Assembly: GCF_035695185.1 (NCBI RefSeq)
Contig: NZ_DASSES010000219.1
Span: 1-64,000, forward strand
Direction: 5' to 3'
Length of the DNA: 64,000 nt
Source of the DNA: Frateuria_A sp035695185
GTDB lineage: Bacteria; Pseudomonadota; Gammaproteobacteria; Xanthomonadales; Rhodanobacteraceae
Shown here piece by piece: positions 15,993-24,930 of the stretch (position 1 is its first letter; each line of letters starts with the position of its first letter). The notes under the pieces are model-generated. The model was not told the DNA's origin. It saw only the letters and a program-made list of their open reading frames with translations, and ran no database searches. Made by a program: the position numbers and the translations under genes.

Positions 15993-18900
15993 TCAACTCA
16001 GCCCGCGTGATTGCGCCTGGCGGCGGATGGCGTCCAGCTTCTGGGAGTACCGCGTTGCCAGCTCGGCGGGGTAAGGCCGCAGCTCGCCATAGTCCCCCGG
16101 TCGAATCTCGACGCCATCGAAACGAACGTTGCGGCGAGTGATGTTGCGTATGAAGACGCTTGCCAGGCCCATCTGGCGCACATGGTCCTGAATGCGGAGA
16201 ACGCGCAGCTTGCCGTCGACCAGGACGGCTACCCCGACGGTGGTCTGCTTCAGTGAGGAATGGGCACGCATCATCACCTCGCTCCAATCCAGGCGCAGCA
16301 GGAATATGTGCCTTTCGCCCTGCCTCGCGTCCGCCACGGCCTCGGCCAGCGGCGCGGCAAGCAGAACAGCGTATTCGAGGCTGTTGATATCGCGCTCGTC
16401 CAAGAGTGCCTTGCAGGTGTGCTCCCAGGACCAGGCCGGATCCAGATCCACATGCCTTAGCGTGGTGATTCTCTCCATATCGAGAGCCGGCAGGCCGAAT
16501 CGCAGTTCGCAGAAGGTGACGAACGGCTTGCCGTAAGTGGGCGAGCCCACCGCCCAGGCGATCCGGAATACCGGCGACCAACTCCATTGCCTGAAGGCGT
16601 TCATCCAGCCGCGGTTGTCCGGGTGGTCCCAGGCCTTTTCGAAGTCGAGATCGTGATAGACCGACTCCATCAGCCGGATGAGCTCCTGGCAGAAATAGAA
16701 GCAGGCACGAAATTCATCGTTTTCTGGAAGCGCGACCAACTCCGAGGGGTCCGCCTTGGGACGGGTGCGCGCCATGTCGTCCCACGCAGGGTACAGATGC
16801 CCATCGAGCGCCGATAACGCCGGCTCCTTTCGCAACTTGGCGAACAGCAGCGCCATCGCACGAGCGTGCTTGGAGAAATGCCTTTCGACCCCCTTGAGAG
16901 GCGCGACCCACTGATATCGAAGTTCGCGCAGAAAAGAATCCTTCAGGCCGGAGCGCGCCAGGCCAAAGACGGCGCCGCTGTCTATCTGGTTTTCTGCCTT
17001 CGCACGCTCGATGACCTTGTCCAAAACCGTCGCGGCGATGCCACGCCCCAGGCGGCGGTAACTCTCGAACTGCGCCTCGTCGAAGTATTGATCGGCGGTC
17101 GATTCGTGCGGGAACGTGGGATGTACCCGCGCGTAGTAGGCGACATCGGCCGTTTCGTCACCTGCCAGGCTGGGCTTTATGTAGAGGATGGTTCCGACCT
17201 CTTCCGTTGCAGTGCCGCTCCGGCCATACCTGACGGTACCGAGCGCGCAATGCCTCCGGGCCCGGCCGTCCGCCCCGCGCCGCAGCGCCGACACATCCAG
17301 ATCGATGTCGCAGCCGAAGTCCGTGCGGCATTTGTGGATGGCGTTGCCCAGGTCGGCGAAAAGGCCGTCCGGATCGGCCGTACTGTCGACGCACAGGATG
17401 AACTCGCACCGGCGCCGCACGAGTTCGTAGATGCCGAGGTTCTCGAAATGGCCGCCGTCCGACAGATAGATGTAGCTATCCTCTTCGCGGGTTCGGCCAA
17501 GCATTTCGCGAACGAGCCATTTTCCATAGAACGTTATTTGCGGCGCCTTCCTGGGCGAGGAGCGGTCGAATCCCGGGTTGGGCAGCCACCAACCGAGGCG
17601 GGCATCGAACAGGGTGAGCAGCAAGGTCACCGACGGCGAGCTGTGATACCCCATGTTGGGGCTCACCGCCGCTCCCGAGATGGCCAATGCGCTGCCAAGC
17701 ATCATGGTTTGCGCCAGGCGGGTGTCGCCTGACCGCCTGTCGCCCGACCGCCTGTCGCCGACCGCCGTGGCGTCGGGATGGGAAGGAGGCGGCACGTAGC
17801 CGCTGTATTTCGGGGTAAATACGAAGGACGCGGCCTTCCTGTCCTGCCAGTCCAGTTGCTTGGCGTCGACGAGGTTCAAGGTGGTGCCAATGAGCGGGAA
17901 TAGCGGACGCCTTCCATCGGCGTCGCGCCCGCCGTCGGTCACCTCGGCCAGCAGTATGTCGTCGCTCGTGTCGAAATTCGTGGTCGGTTCGGGATCCCGC
18001 GCGGGGTTGCTCGCGCCGAGGTAACAGCGCACCAGACGATTCCGGTAGAACGCATTCATGCTGAACTCGTTGAGGTCGACGAGGCTGCCGAAAAGGACCC
18101 AGATCGCCAACATGGTGGCCAATGCCATCAGCAACTGCGGCCAGCCATCCCTGGCGAGCAATGCCAGCCCATCGAGACCGCTGCAGGACGGCGCGAAACG
18201 GCCGGCCCAACATCCGGTGTCGACGATCCGCTGCATGAGCGATCGGGCAGACCAGCTGACGGCAATCAGCAGCCCCATCAGAAAGACGGTGGGTGCGGCC
18301 CTGGCCAGGCAGTTCAGTGCCAGCGAGCGCGCCCGGGCATCAAAGCTCTTCTGGCTGTAAGCCGCCAATACGCCCACGCCGGTCGCTGCCAGCCAGACGC
18401 CGACGGAGATCCAGCCGGTTATGTGCAGCATGCGGCCGAGCTGGTCGACCATCAGCCAGGGGACGTAAACCATCATGGCCAGGACCCCCGCCCAGGCGAG
18501 GACGGCCGCCGCCGCTTTCCCGGCCACCCGCGCCCACATTTCCCGCTGCAGGTCGGTCAGGGCAGGCCCCGCCAGCCCCACGTGGACCACGCCGGTCACC
18601 ATGACCGCAGCCAGCACACAAGCGGGACCGAACGCGATGACGTGCCAGAAACTGCTCGCAAACCAACCTACCGCGAGCATGCGGAGGCCCGCCACCGTTA
18701 CCCCCGCCAACAGTGATGCCGCGATCGTGGCACCGAGAAACCGGAGGGCAAGGTGGCGCTGGGAAGCCTGCTCGCCCTGCAGAGGCAGGTTGCTCCCGAT
18801 CGGCGCGAATTTTTCGAGCCAGATCAACCAGACAACCATGTAGCAGGCACTGGTGAGCCCCATCAGCACGTAGTTGAAGTGCGCGTTCGGGCGCCCCGCA

Positions 18901-19805
18901 TGACCCGGTGCCCACAACCCCAGCGCACAGAGAATGGACGCACCCGCCACCAGCCAGATGATCACCAGCGCCTGCCTGAGTACCTGCCTGGTTGGCTGCT
19001 CCTCTTCGGGATCGCCCAGCGGATTGGAAGGAACCTGCACTTTGGGCCGGGCTGCGTGCTGCGGAGAACTGGCGGGTGAACTTATTCGCCGTAAAAGGAT
19101 TCCCGCGACCACGGCGCAGGCGCCTGCCAGGAAAAGGCAGGCCACCCGGAAATCCCTACCCAATACGAGCAGCGGCTGGTACAGCAGAAGCAAGGAGAGA
19201 CTCAGCGCGTACGCCAGCGCGAAGAGCTGGATCTGTATCAATACGACGTTGCGCAGGTAGGTCCCCAGCATTCCCAGCGTGTCCCCCGAAAGCAGGTCCT
19301 TCCTGGGACTGAGGTAATTGCTGTACTCACGAAGGTGCCTGACGGGCCGCTGCAGGTGCCGCACGAAATAAGCACCTTGAGCCGGCGCGCCGGGGTTCTC
19401 CGGACCGGCAGCCCGGGGTGGGTCATCGTCTGGCGGCACGCCCGGCGAGTCGGAGCTCTGCCCCACATGGGAGGCCAGGATGTCCATCGCCCGGTCCACT
19501 CCACCACGATGGATCAGTCCCTGCAGGAAGGCCCCCGCGTAGCCGCCACCGGAAATGGTGGACAGGTAGTGGAAGGAGCGCAGAAGCCCGCTGTCGGCGA
19601 GCGCCTGCAGCACGCCAAGCGAAAACGTTGCGCTTCGTATGCCACCACCGGACAGGGCGATCCCCCACGGCTTCACCTCCCCGATGGGCCGGGATGGACA
19701 GCCATGGGTGGCTTCGGCCTTCCGGGAACCGCCCATGATGAAGGCGAGCTCTTCCTCCTTGATGCGTTCGCCCAGCTCGGGATCGGGCGCAGGGGTGTTG
19801 AGCAT
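15993..19805 (-). CDS. Large membrane-anchored patatin-like phospholipase
   Basis: 1270 residues; start ATG has GGAGGG 6 bases upstream. The N-terminus carries the patatin oxyanion loop SGGGIRSATFSLG (about 52-64) and the nucleophile turn STISGGGYAG with Ser85; the usual first Gly of GxSxG is Thr here. The catalytic Asp is in YLSDGGHFENLG (Asp783). Between them, roughly residues 165-590, lie about ten hydrophobic helices, so the catalytic domain is split by a polytopic membrane region. Residues 900-1270 have no family I recognise. Patatins are Ser-Asp lipid acyl hydrolases. Likely a lipase at the inner membrane; its target is unknown. Confidence 0.82.
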   Translation of the reverse strand: MLNTPAPDPELGERIKEEELAFIMGGSRKAEATHGCPSRPIGEVKPWGIALSGGGIRSATFSLGVLQALADSGLLRSFHYLSTISGGGYAGAFLQGLIHRGGVDRAMDILASHVGQSSDSPGVPPDDDPPRAAGPENPGAPAQGAYFVRHLQRPVRHLREYSNYLSPRKDLLSGDTLGMLGTYLRNVVLIQIQLFALAYALSLSLLLLYQPLLVLGRDFRVACLFLAGACAVVAGILLRRISSPASSPQHAARPKVQVPSNPLGDPEEEQPTRQVLRQALVIIWLVAGASILCALGLWAPGHAGRPNAHFNYVLMGLTSACYMVVWLIWLEKFAPIGSNLPLQGEQASQRHLALRFLGATIAASLLAGVTVAGLRMLAVGWFASSFWHVIAFGPACVLAAVMVTGVVHVGLAGPALTDLQREMWARVAGKAAAAVLAWAGVLAMMVYVPWLMVDQLGRMLHITGWISVGVWLAATGVGVLAAYSQKSFDARARSLALNCLARAAPTVFLMGLLIAVSWSARSLMQRIVDTGCWAGRFAPSCSGLDGLALLARDGWPQLLMALATMLAIWVLFGSLVDLNEFSMNAFYRNRLVRCYLGASNPARDPEPTTNFDTSDDILLAEVTDGGRDADGRRPLFPLIGTTLNLVDAKQLDWQDRKAASFVFTPKYSGYVPPPSHPDATAVGDRRSGDRRSGDTRLAQTMMLGSALAISGAAVSPNMGYHSSPSVTLLLTLFDARLGWWLPNPGFDRSSPRKAPQITFYGKWLVREMLGRTREEDSYIYLSDGGHFENLGIYELVRRRCEFILCVDSTADPDGLFADLGNAIHKCRTDFGCDIDLDVSALRRGADGRARRHCALGTVRYGRSGTATEEVGTILYIKPSLAGDETADVAYYARVHPTFPHESTADQYFDEAQFESYRRLGRGIAATVLDKVIERAKAENQIDSGAVFGLARSGLKDSFLRELRYQWVAPLKGVERHFSKHARAMALLFAKLRKEPALSALDGHLYPAWDDMARTRPKADPSELVALPENDEFRACFYFCQELIRLMESVYHDLDFEKAWDHPDNRGWMNAFRQWSWSPVFRIAWAVGSPTYGKPFVTFCELRFGLPALDMERITTLRHVDLDPAWSWEHTCKALLDERDINSLEYAVLLAAPLAEAVADARQGERHIFLLRLDWSEVMMRAHSSLKQTTVGVAVLVDGKLRVLRIQDHVRQMGLASVFIRNITRRNVRFDGVEIRPGDYGELRPYPAELATRYSQKLDAIRRQAQSRGLS

Positions 19806-20001
19806 GGGGTAGCCCTCCGTGCAGGCCGCACGCGCAAGGCAGCCTCAGGGGTGGATCACCCTCGGCGGCCCGATTGCCTCCCCCTCTGGCCGTGGCATTG
19901 CACTCCGGGGCGCCGAAAATCCACATGCAAGGCGGGTGAAGTGCGAGCGGAGGCCTTCGCGAAGCTTCCGGCAAAGCCAGGGCCAGCCCGGCAGCGGGGG
20001 C

Positions 20002-20508
20002 TCAAGGCCACGAAAGCCGGATGGCCACCAGCACGGCAGCGGCGAACGCGCCGGCGACCACATCGTCAGCCATCACGCCGAGGCCGCCTTTGAAGTGACG
20101 ATCCAGCCAGCCGATCGGCCATGGCTTCCACACGTCGAACAGGCGGAACAGGCCGAAGCCGACCGCCACCATCCACCAGGGCGCCGGCCACAGGAGCAGC
20201 GGCAACAGGGCCAGCCACTGGCCGACGAACTCGTCCCACACCAGGCTGCGGTGGTCGTCCACGGCCAGCGCCCGTCCGGCCACGCTGCAGGCCCACACAC
20301 CAAGCGCAAAGGCCAGGGCGAGCACCAGCGCATAAAGCGGCAGGGCGAGGTGGCGCAGCGCCAGCCAGGGCAGGATCGCCGCCAGCGAACCGGCGGTGCC
20401 CTGGGCCACCGGTGCCAGCCCCGAGCCCAGGCCGCAGGCGAGCCAGCCGGCGGGCGAGGCCAGCAGGCGGCGGCGCTGGTCGGGAGTGAGGTGCTTCCTG
20501 TCTGTCAT
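20002..20508 (-). CDS. pgpA: Phosphatidylglycerophosphatase A
   Basis: 168 residues from MTDRKHLTPDQRRRLLASP. PgpA dephosphorylates phosphatidylglycerol phosphate to phosphatidylglycerol at the inner membrane. Family landmarks: GLAPVAQGTAGSLAA near the N-terminus, WDEFVGQWLAL in the middle, RLFDVWKPWPI and the metal-site MADDVVAG near the C-terminus, with several hydrophobic helices. The common N-terminal extension in the open frame is not conserved. It follows thiL by 40 bases, the usual nusB-thiL-pgpA order. Confidence 0.94.
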   Translation of the reverse strand: MTDRKHLTPDQRRRLLASPAGWLACGLGSGLAPVAQGTAGSLAAILPWLALRHLALPLYALVLALAFALGVWACSVAGRALAVDDHRSLVWDEFVGQWLALLPLLLWPAPWWMVAVGFGLFRLFDVWKPWPIGWLDRHFKGGLGVMADDVVAGAFAAAVLVAIRLSWP

Positions 20509-20548
20509 GACGGATCCGGTGTGGCGCGTGCCGGGGCGGCAGGCGCTG

Positions 20549-21511
20549 TCAGGGGTGGAAATGATCCCAGCCACTTCGCGCGCCGGCCAGCGGTGCGCCA
20601 CCGATCGCCCGCACGCCATGGCCCTCGGTGATCAGGCCGATGCGGGTTGCATGGCCACCCACCTCGGCCAGGGCCGCGTGCATGGCGCCGACCGAGGCGG
20701 GAGCCACGGTGAAGCACAGCTCGTAATCGTCCCCGCCGGAGAGGGCCAGCTCGCGTGCGGCGGCGTTGCCGAACACCCCCCGAAGCGCGGGCGAAAGCGG
20801 CAGGGCATCGAGGTCCAGTTCGGCGCCAACGCCGCTGGCGGCGCAGACGTGGCCCAGGTCGGCGAGCAGGCCGTCGGAAACATCGATGCAGGCATTGGCG
20901 TGCCCGCGCAGCGCCATGCCCGTACGCACCCGTGGCGTGGGGCGATCCAGCCGCGTGCGCAATGCGCGATGCGACTCGTCCGCCGGATCGAACGGCACCT
21001 TGCCCTGTACCAGCCGCAGGCCGCCGGCCGCGCCGCCGAGCGAGCCGGTGACGAACACCACATCGCCCACGCGTGCGCCGCCGCGGTCCAGCGCCTGCCC
21101 CGGCGGCACGAAACCATGCACGGCGACGCTCAGGCAGAGCGGACCATGCGTGGTATCGCCGCCGACCAGCGCCACGCCGTGCTCGCGCGCCAGCTGCGCG
21201 AAGCCCTCGGCCAGATCGTCGACGTAGGCTGGATCGGCCCGTGGCAAGGTCAGCGCGAGCAGTGCCCAGGCCGGCGTCGCACCCATCGCGGCGAGGTCGG
21301 ACAGGTTCACCGCCAGCGCCTTCCAGCCGATGTCGCGCGGTGAGGTGCCGTGCGGGAAGTGCACGCCCTCCACCAGCGTATCGATCGCCACCGCCAGGTG
21401 CTGGCCCGGCGGCACCGCGAGCACGGCGGCGTCGTCACCGATGCCCAGCCGCACGTCCTCGCGCGCCAGCGCGGTGCGTTCGCGGATGCGGTCGATCAGG
21501 CGGAATTCCAT
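20549..21511 (-). CDS. thiL: Thiamine-monophosphate kinase
   Basis: 320 residues from MEFRLIDRIRERTALAREDV. ThiL phosphorylates thiamine monophosphate to thiamine pyrophosphate with ATP. It has the GIGDDAAVL metal/ATP motif near the N-terminus, IDTLVEGVHF, the VGGDTTHG loop and the C-terminal GGDDYELCF. An in-frame ATG 16 codons upstream is unlikely. It lies 144 bases downstream of nusB and just upstream of pgpA. Confidence 0.95.
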   Translation of the reverse strand: MEFRLIDRIRERTALAREDVRLGIGDDAAVLAVPPGQHLAVAIDTLVEGVHFPHGTSPRDIGWKALAVNLSDLAAMGATPAWALLALTLPRADPAYVDDLAEGFAQLAREHGVALVGGDTTHGPLCLSVAVHGFVPPGQALDRGGARVGDVVFVTGSLGGAAGGLRLVQGKVPFDPADESHRALRTRLDRPTPRVRTGMALRGHANACIDVSDGLLADLGHVCAASGVGAELDLDALPLSPALRGVFGNAAARELALSGGDDYELCFTVAPASVGAMHAALAEVGGHATRIGLITEGHGVRAIGGAPLAGARSGWDHFHP

Positions 21512-21655
21512 GGCGTGGCCGTCGGGGTCGGAACGCGCAAGCAGAGCATCCGCACGCACGCGATTGCAAGCCTCGGCGCGACGTCCCGACCCGGCTCGCG
21601 CACGACGCTTACCGTCAGATGCAGGTCGGCGGTCGCCGCCCGGACGAGACGGGAG

Positions 21656-22102
21656 CTAGCGTGCGCCCTTCTCCGCCGCGCGCAGGTCGCCGGCGAGCTT
21701 GTCCAGCACGCCGTTGACGTAGCTGTGCCCGTGGTCGGCGCCGAAGCGCTTGGTCACTTCGATCGCCTCGTTGATCACCACGCGGTAGGGCACGTCGAGA
21801 CGGTACTTCAGCTCGTACGCGGCCAGCCGCAGTGCGGCGCGCTCGATCGGATCGATCTGCGCCACTTCGCGGTCGACGTAGGGCTTGAGCGCGGTGTCCA
21901 GCTCGTCCACGTGCTGCTCGACACCGTGCAGGAGATCCTCGAAGTACTCCTGGTCGGCCACTTCCATGTCCTGCTCGTGGCGGAACTGGTCGATCACCGC
22001 CTTCATGTGGCTGCCCGACAGCTGCCAGGCGTAGAGCGCCTGCAGTGCGCGGCGGCGGGCGCGCGAACGCGCGGCCAGGTCGATGCCCTGCGGAGCGCTC
22101 AT
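21656..22102 (-). CDS. nusB: Transcription antitermination factor NusB
   Basis: 148 residues, MSAPQGIDLAARSRARRRAL. All-helical RNA-binding protein that, with NusE (S10), binds boxA RNA for rRNA antitermination. Landmarks: RRRALQALYAWQLSG, the central DPIERAALRLAAYEL and VINEAIEVTKRFGADHGHSYVNGVLDKLA. The ATG overlaps the ribH stop by one base (TGATG), showing translational coupling. The longer open frame through 22861 is chance readthrough across ribH in another frame. Confidence 0.96.
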   Translation of the reverse strand: MSAPQGIDLAARSRARRRALQALYAWQLSGSHMKAVIDQFRHEQDMEVADQEYFEDLLHGVEQHVDELDTALKPYVDREVAQIDPIERAALRLAAYELKYRLDVPYRVVINEAIEVTKRFGADHGHSYVNGVLDKLAGDLRAAEKGAR

Positions 22103-22563
22103 CACAGCTTCCCGTACAGGTTGGCCATTTCCAGCGCGGCGAGCGCCGCGTCGGCGCCCTTGTTGCCCGCCTTGGTACCGGCCCGCTCGATCGCCTGTTC
22201 GATGCTGTCGGTGGTGAGCACGCCGAACGCCACCGGTACGCCCGAAGCGTAGGCGGCCTGCGCCAGCCCCTTGGCGCACTCGCCGGCGACATAGTCGAAA
22301 TGCGGGGTGGAACCGCGGATCACCGCGCCCAGCGCGATCACTGCGGCATAGCTGCCCGAGTTGGCGAGCTTGTGTGCGGCCAGCGCGATTTCCCACGCGC
22401 CCGGCACGCGGACCAGGTCGATCGCGTCGTCCTTCACGCCGTGGCGCACCAGCGCATCGCGCGCACCGGCCACCAGCGGCTCGACGACGAAGCCGTTGAA
22501 GCGGCCGGCGACGATGGCGAAGCGGCCCGTGGGCGTGGCGAAGTCGCCTTCGATGGTCTTCAT
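22102..22563 (-). CDS. ribH: 6,7-dimethyl-8-ribityllumazine synthase
   Basis: 153 residues. Condenses 5-amino-6-ribitylaminouracil with 3,4-dihydroxy-2-butanone 4-phosphate, the step before riboflavin. Landmarks: AGRFNGFVVEPL, VPGAWEIALAA, ALGAVIRGSTPHFDYV and VPVAFGVLTTDS with catalytic His in the TPHFDYV segment. CAAGGATCCGCA precedes the ATG. Overlaps nusB by one base. Separated from ldcA by a repeat-containing spacer. Called ribE in some species. Confidence 0.96.
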   Translation of the reverse strand: MKTIEGDFATPTGRFAIVAGRFNGFVVEPLVAGARDALVRHGVKDDAIDLVRVPGAWEIALAAHKLANSGSYAAVIALGAVIRGSTPHFDYVAGECAKGLAQAAYASGVPVAFGVLTTDSIEQAIERAGTKAGNKGADAALAALEMANLYGKL

Positions 22564-22642
22564 TGCGGATCCTTGGACAGACGGGAAGCCCTTGCGGGGC
22601 CGGGTATTTTACGGGTTTGGCGGCAAGGCTGCCCAGAACCGT

Positions 22643-22741
22643 GCTCCCTGCCCTCACTGCCTGGGGAGGGTTGGGGTGGGATGCTCTTTGCGCGCTGCGG
22701 GAGCTACTTCCTCCCAGCCTCCCCCTGCAAGCGGGGGAAGG
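22643..22741. repeat. Pair of GC-rich palindromic repeats between ldcA and ribH
   Basis: Two units: 22643-22681 (CTCCCTGCCC to GGGGAGGGTTGGGGTGGG) and 22711-22741 (CTCCCAGCCTCCCCCTGC to GCGGGGGAAG). They belong to the dispersed family seen at about ten other spacers in the window. The second unit encodes the last dozen or so codons of ldcA, so the repeat forms the 3' end of that gene. Confidence 0.65.
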
Positions 22742-23657
22742 AGCCGAAATGGGGGTAGCCGGTGTATTCCAGCCGCGCCTCGCCGCCGCTGGCGCGCAGC
22801 CGCGCCTGGCCGCCGAACGGCAGGGTGAGCTGCCGCGCGGCATGCCCGTGCGGCAGGCCATGGATCACCGGGATGCCGGCGATCCGTGCCAACTGGCCGA
22901 ACGTCTCGTCCAGGTCGTAGCCGTTGTCGCGCGGCCCCGGCCGGCAGGCGTGGAAATCTCCAACGACCAATGCCCGCTGCCTCGCGAGCACGCCGGCCAG
23001 CTTGAGCTGGTAGAACAGCCGCTCGATGCGGAACGGTGGCTCGCCCAGGTCCTCGACGAACAGGATGCCGCCCTCGATGGCCGGAAAGTAGGGCGTGCCC
23101 AGCAGGCTGCACAGCACCGCCAGGTTGCCGCCCCACAGCATGCCCTGCACGTCCACCTCGCCGTCGCCGGCGTGGGACCAGGTGGCCTCGGAGCCTTCCG
23201 TGGCGAGCGTGCGCCAGAAGCATTCCCAGGTGAATGTCGGGAACGGCTCGGCGCCCAGGTCCGCCAGCAAGGGGCCGGCGAAGCTGCGCACGCGGCTCTG
23301 CGCGTACAACGCCAGCTGCAGCGCGGTGAAGTCGCTGTGGCCGACCAGCGCGAGACTGGAGCCGGCCAGGCGCTCGCGCAGGGCGCCGTAATCGAGTTGA
23401 CCGAGCAGGCGCGCGGCGCCGTAGCCGCCGCGGGTGACCAGGGCGATGTCCGGCAGATCGTCGAGAGTGGCGAGTGTGTTGATATCGGCCGCACGTTCGG
23501 CATCGGTGCCGGCGAAGCGCAGTTGCGCGCGTTCAAGCACGTCCACGCCCTCGACCGTGCAGCCGGCTTCGCGCAGGCGCGCCACGCCGCGCGCCATGGC
23601 GGCGGGGTCGTGGGCGTAGCCGGAAGGGGCGATCAGGCGGATGCGGGCGTGGGCCAT
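22704..23657 (-). CDS. ldcA: Muramoyltetrapeptide LD-carboxypeptidase (S66 family)
   Basis: 317 residues starting MAHARIRLIAPSGYAHDP. S66 peptidases remove the terminal D-Ala from murein tetrapeptides during cytoplasmic peptidoglycan recycling. Landmarks: nucleophile Ser108 in LVGHSDFTALQ, GPLLADLG, the WGGNLAVLCSLLGTPY region, catalytic Glu in FVEDLGEPPFRIER and His in GLPHGH. The last residues (PRLQGEAGRK) are encoded by a dispersed repeat, so the natural C-terminus has been altered; this tail is beyond the catalytic fold. An odd insertion between ribBA and ribH. Confidence 0.92.
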   Translation of the reverse strand: MAHARIRLIAPSGYAHDPAAMARGVARLREAGCTVEGVDVLERAQLRFAGTDAERAADINTLATLDDLPDIALVTRGGYGAARLLGQLDYGALRERLAGSSLALVGHSDFTALQLALYAQSRVRSFAGPLLADLGAEPFPTFTWECFWRTLATEGSEATWSHAGDGEVDVQGMLWGGNLAVLCSLLGTPYFPAIEGGILFVEDLGEPPFRIERLFYQLKLAGVLARQRALVVGDFHACRPGPRDNGYDLDETFGQLARIAGIPVIHGLPHGHAARQLTLPFGGQARLRASGGEARLEYTGYPHFGSFPRLQGEAGRK

Positions 23658-23738
23658 GGGGCTTGATGGCAATGGAGTGCGGGTCATCCTAAGGCATGTG
23701 GGTCCCGGGTGGCCCTCCGACTCCGCCTGCGGCGCGCG

Positions 23739-23777
23739 CTCAGGGCGAACGGTGTCCTCTTTGCCGTTCGCCCTGAG
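23739..23777. repeat. Perfect 14-bp inverted repeat after ribBA, from two copies of a dispersed element
   Basis: Arms CTCAGGGCGAACGG (23739-23752) and its complement (23764-23777) flank an 11-base loop just downstream of the ribBA stop. Each arm is the end of a repeat whose fuller form runs TTCGACTTCGGCCC...TACGCTCAGGG (right copy to about 23805, left copy from about 23716). The same element recurs singly at 56252-56292. The stem could act as a transcript-end or stabilising hairpin for ribBA. Confidence 0.7.
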
Positions 23778-23815
23778 CGTAGGCCCGAAGGGCCGAAGTC
23801 GAAGGACCGCCCGCG

Positions 23816-24907
23816 TCACACGTACCCGACCACTTCCAGGTCGAACCCCGCCAGGCCTACCAGCCTGCGCGGCGTTCCCATCACGCACAGCTTGTGGACA
23901 CCCAGGTCGGTGAGGATCTGCGCACCCAGGCCGAGCTGGCGCCATTCCTGCTGCTGCGCATCCTCCGGCGCCAGCGCGACCGGCTGGCGCTTGAGCCGCG
24001 CCAGCAAGGCGTCGGCGGTGTCTTCGCCGGAGAGCACCAGCAGCACGCCGCGGCCTTCGTCGGCAATGCGGCGCAGCGCACTGGTGACGGTCAGGCCCAG
24101 ATCCTCGCGGGTCAGGTGAAGCACATCCGACAGCGTGTTGCGCACGTGCACGCGGGTCAGTACCGGTGTCCCATCGTCGACCGTGCCGCGCACCAGCGCG
24201 TAATGCAGGCCGTGGCGGATGGCATCGTGCCAGGCGACCAGGCGGAACGGGCCGAACTCGGTCTCGACGTCCTCCTCGTGCACGCGCTGGATGGTCTTCT
24301 CGGTTTCCAGCCGGTAGCGGATCAGGTCGGCGATGGTGCCGATCTTCAGGCCGTGCTTCTGCGCGAACAATTCCAGCTCCGGCCGGCGTGCCATCGAGCC
24401 GTCCTCGTGCAGGATCTCGATCAGCACGGCGGCCGGCTCCAGCCCGGCCAGCGCGGCCAGGTCGCAGCCGGCCTCGGTGTGGCCGGCGCGGGTGAGCACG
24501 CCGCCCGGCTGCGCGGTGAGCGGAAAAATGTGGCCCGGTTGCGAGAGATCCTGCGGCCGGGCATCGGACTTGACCGCCACCTGGATCGTGCGCGCGCGGT
24601 CGTGCGCCGAGATGCCGGTGGTCACGCCCTCGGCCGCCTCGATCGAGACGGTGAAGTTGGTGTGGTAGGGCGAGGTGTTGTCGCTGACCATGGGCTTGAG
24701 GCCGAGCTGGCGCGTGCGCTGCTCGGTGAGGGTCAGGCACAGCAGGCCGCGCGCCTCGCGCACCATGAAGTTGACGTCCTCCGGCCGCACCATCTGCGCG
24801 GCCATGACGATGTCGCCCTCGTTCTCGCGGTCCTCGTCGTCGAGGATCACGACCATGCGGCCGGCGCGGAGGTCTTCGAGGATCTCGGGGATGGTGTTGA
24901 AAGGCAT
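23816..24907 (-). CDS. ribBA: 3,4-dihydroxy-2-butanone 4-phosphate synthase with degenerate GTP cyclohydrolase II domain
   Basis: 363 residues. The N-terminal half (about 1-205) is a complete RibB, converting ribulose 5-phosphate to dihydroxybutanone phosphate: ILDDEDRENEGDIVMAA, HTNFTVSIEA, TRAGHTEAGCDLA. The C-terminal half follows the RibA fold, but the zinc-cysteine motif (three Cys in the intact enzyme) is replaced by RVHVRNTLSDVLHLTRED with no cysteine. So GTP cyclohydrolase II activity is probably lost, as known for RibB-X hybrids. A separate ribA would be needed elsewhere; none is here. Preceded by two repeats and ribE. Confidence 0.93.
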   Translation of the reverse strand: MPFNTIPEILEDLRAGRMVVILDDEDRENEGDIVMAAQMVRPEDVNFMVREARGLLCLTLTEQRTRQLGLKPMVSDNTSPYHTNFTVSIEAAEGVTTGISAHDRARTIQVAVKSDARPQDLSQPGHIFPLTAQPGGVLTRAGHTEAGCDLAALAGLEPAAVLIEILHEDGSMARRPELELFAQKHGLKIGTIADLIRYRLETEKTIQRVHEEDVETEFGPFRLVAWHDAIRHGLHYALVRGTVDDGTPVLTRVHVRNTLSDVLHLTREDLGLTVTSALRRIADEGRGVLLVLSGEDTADALLARLKRQPVALAPEDAQQQEWRQLGLGAQILTDLGVHKLCVMGTPRRLVGLAGFDLEVVGYV

Positions 24908-24930
24908 GGGTCTACCTTGGAGTGAATGTC

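Noticed and set aside
22704..24740. A 678-residue frame joining ribBA territory and ldcA
   Set aside because: The N-terminal part is the wrong frame of ribBA; LdcA begins at its own ATG with normal family start.
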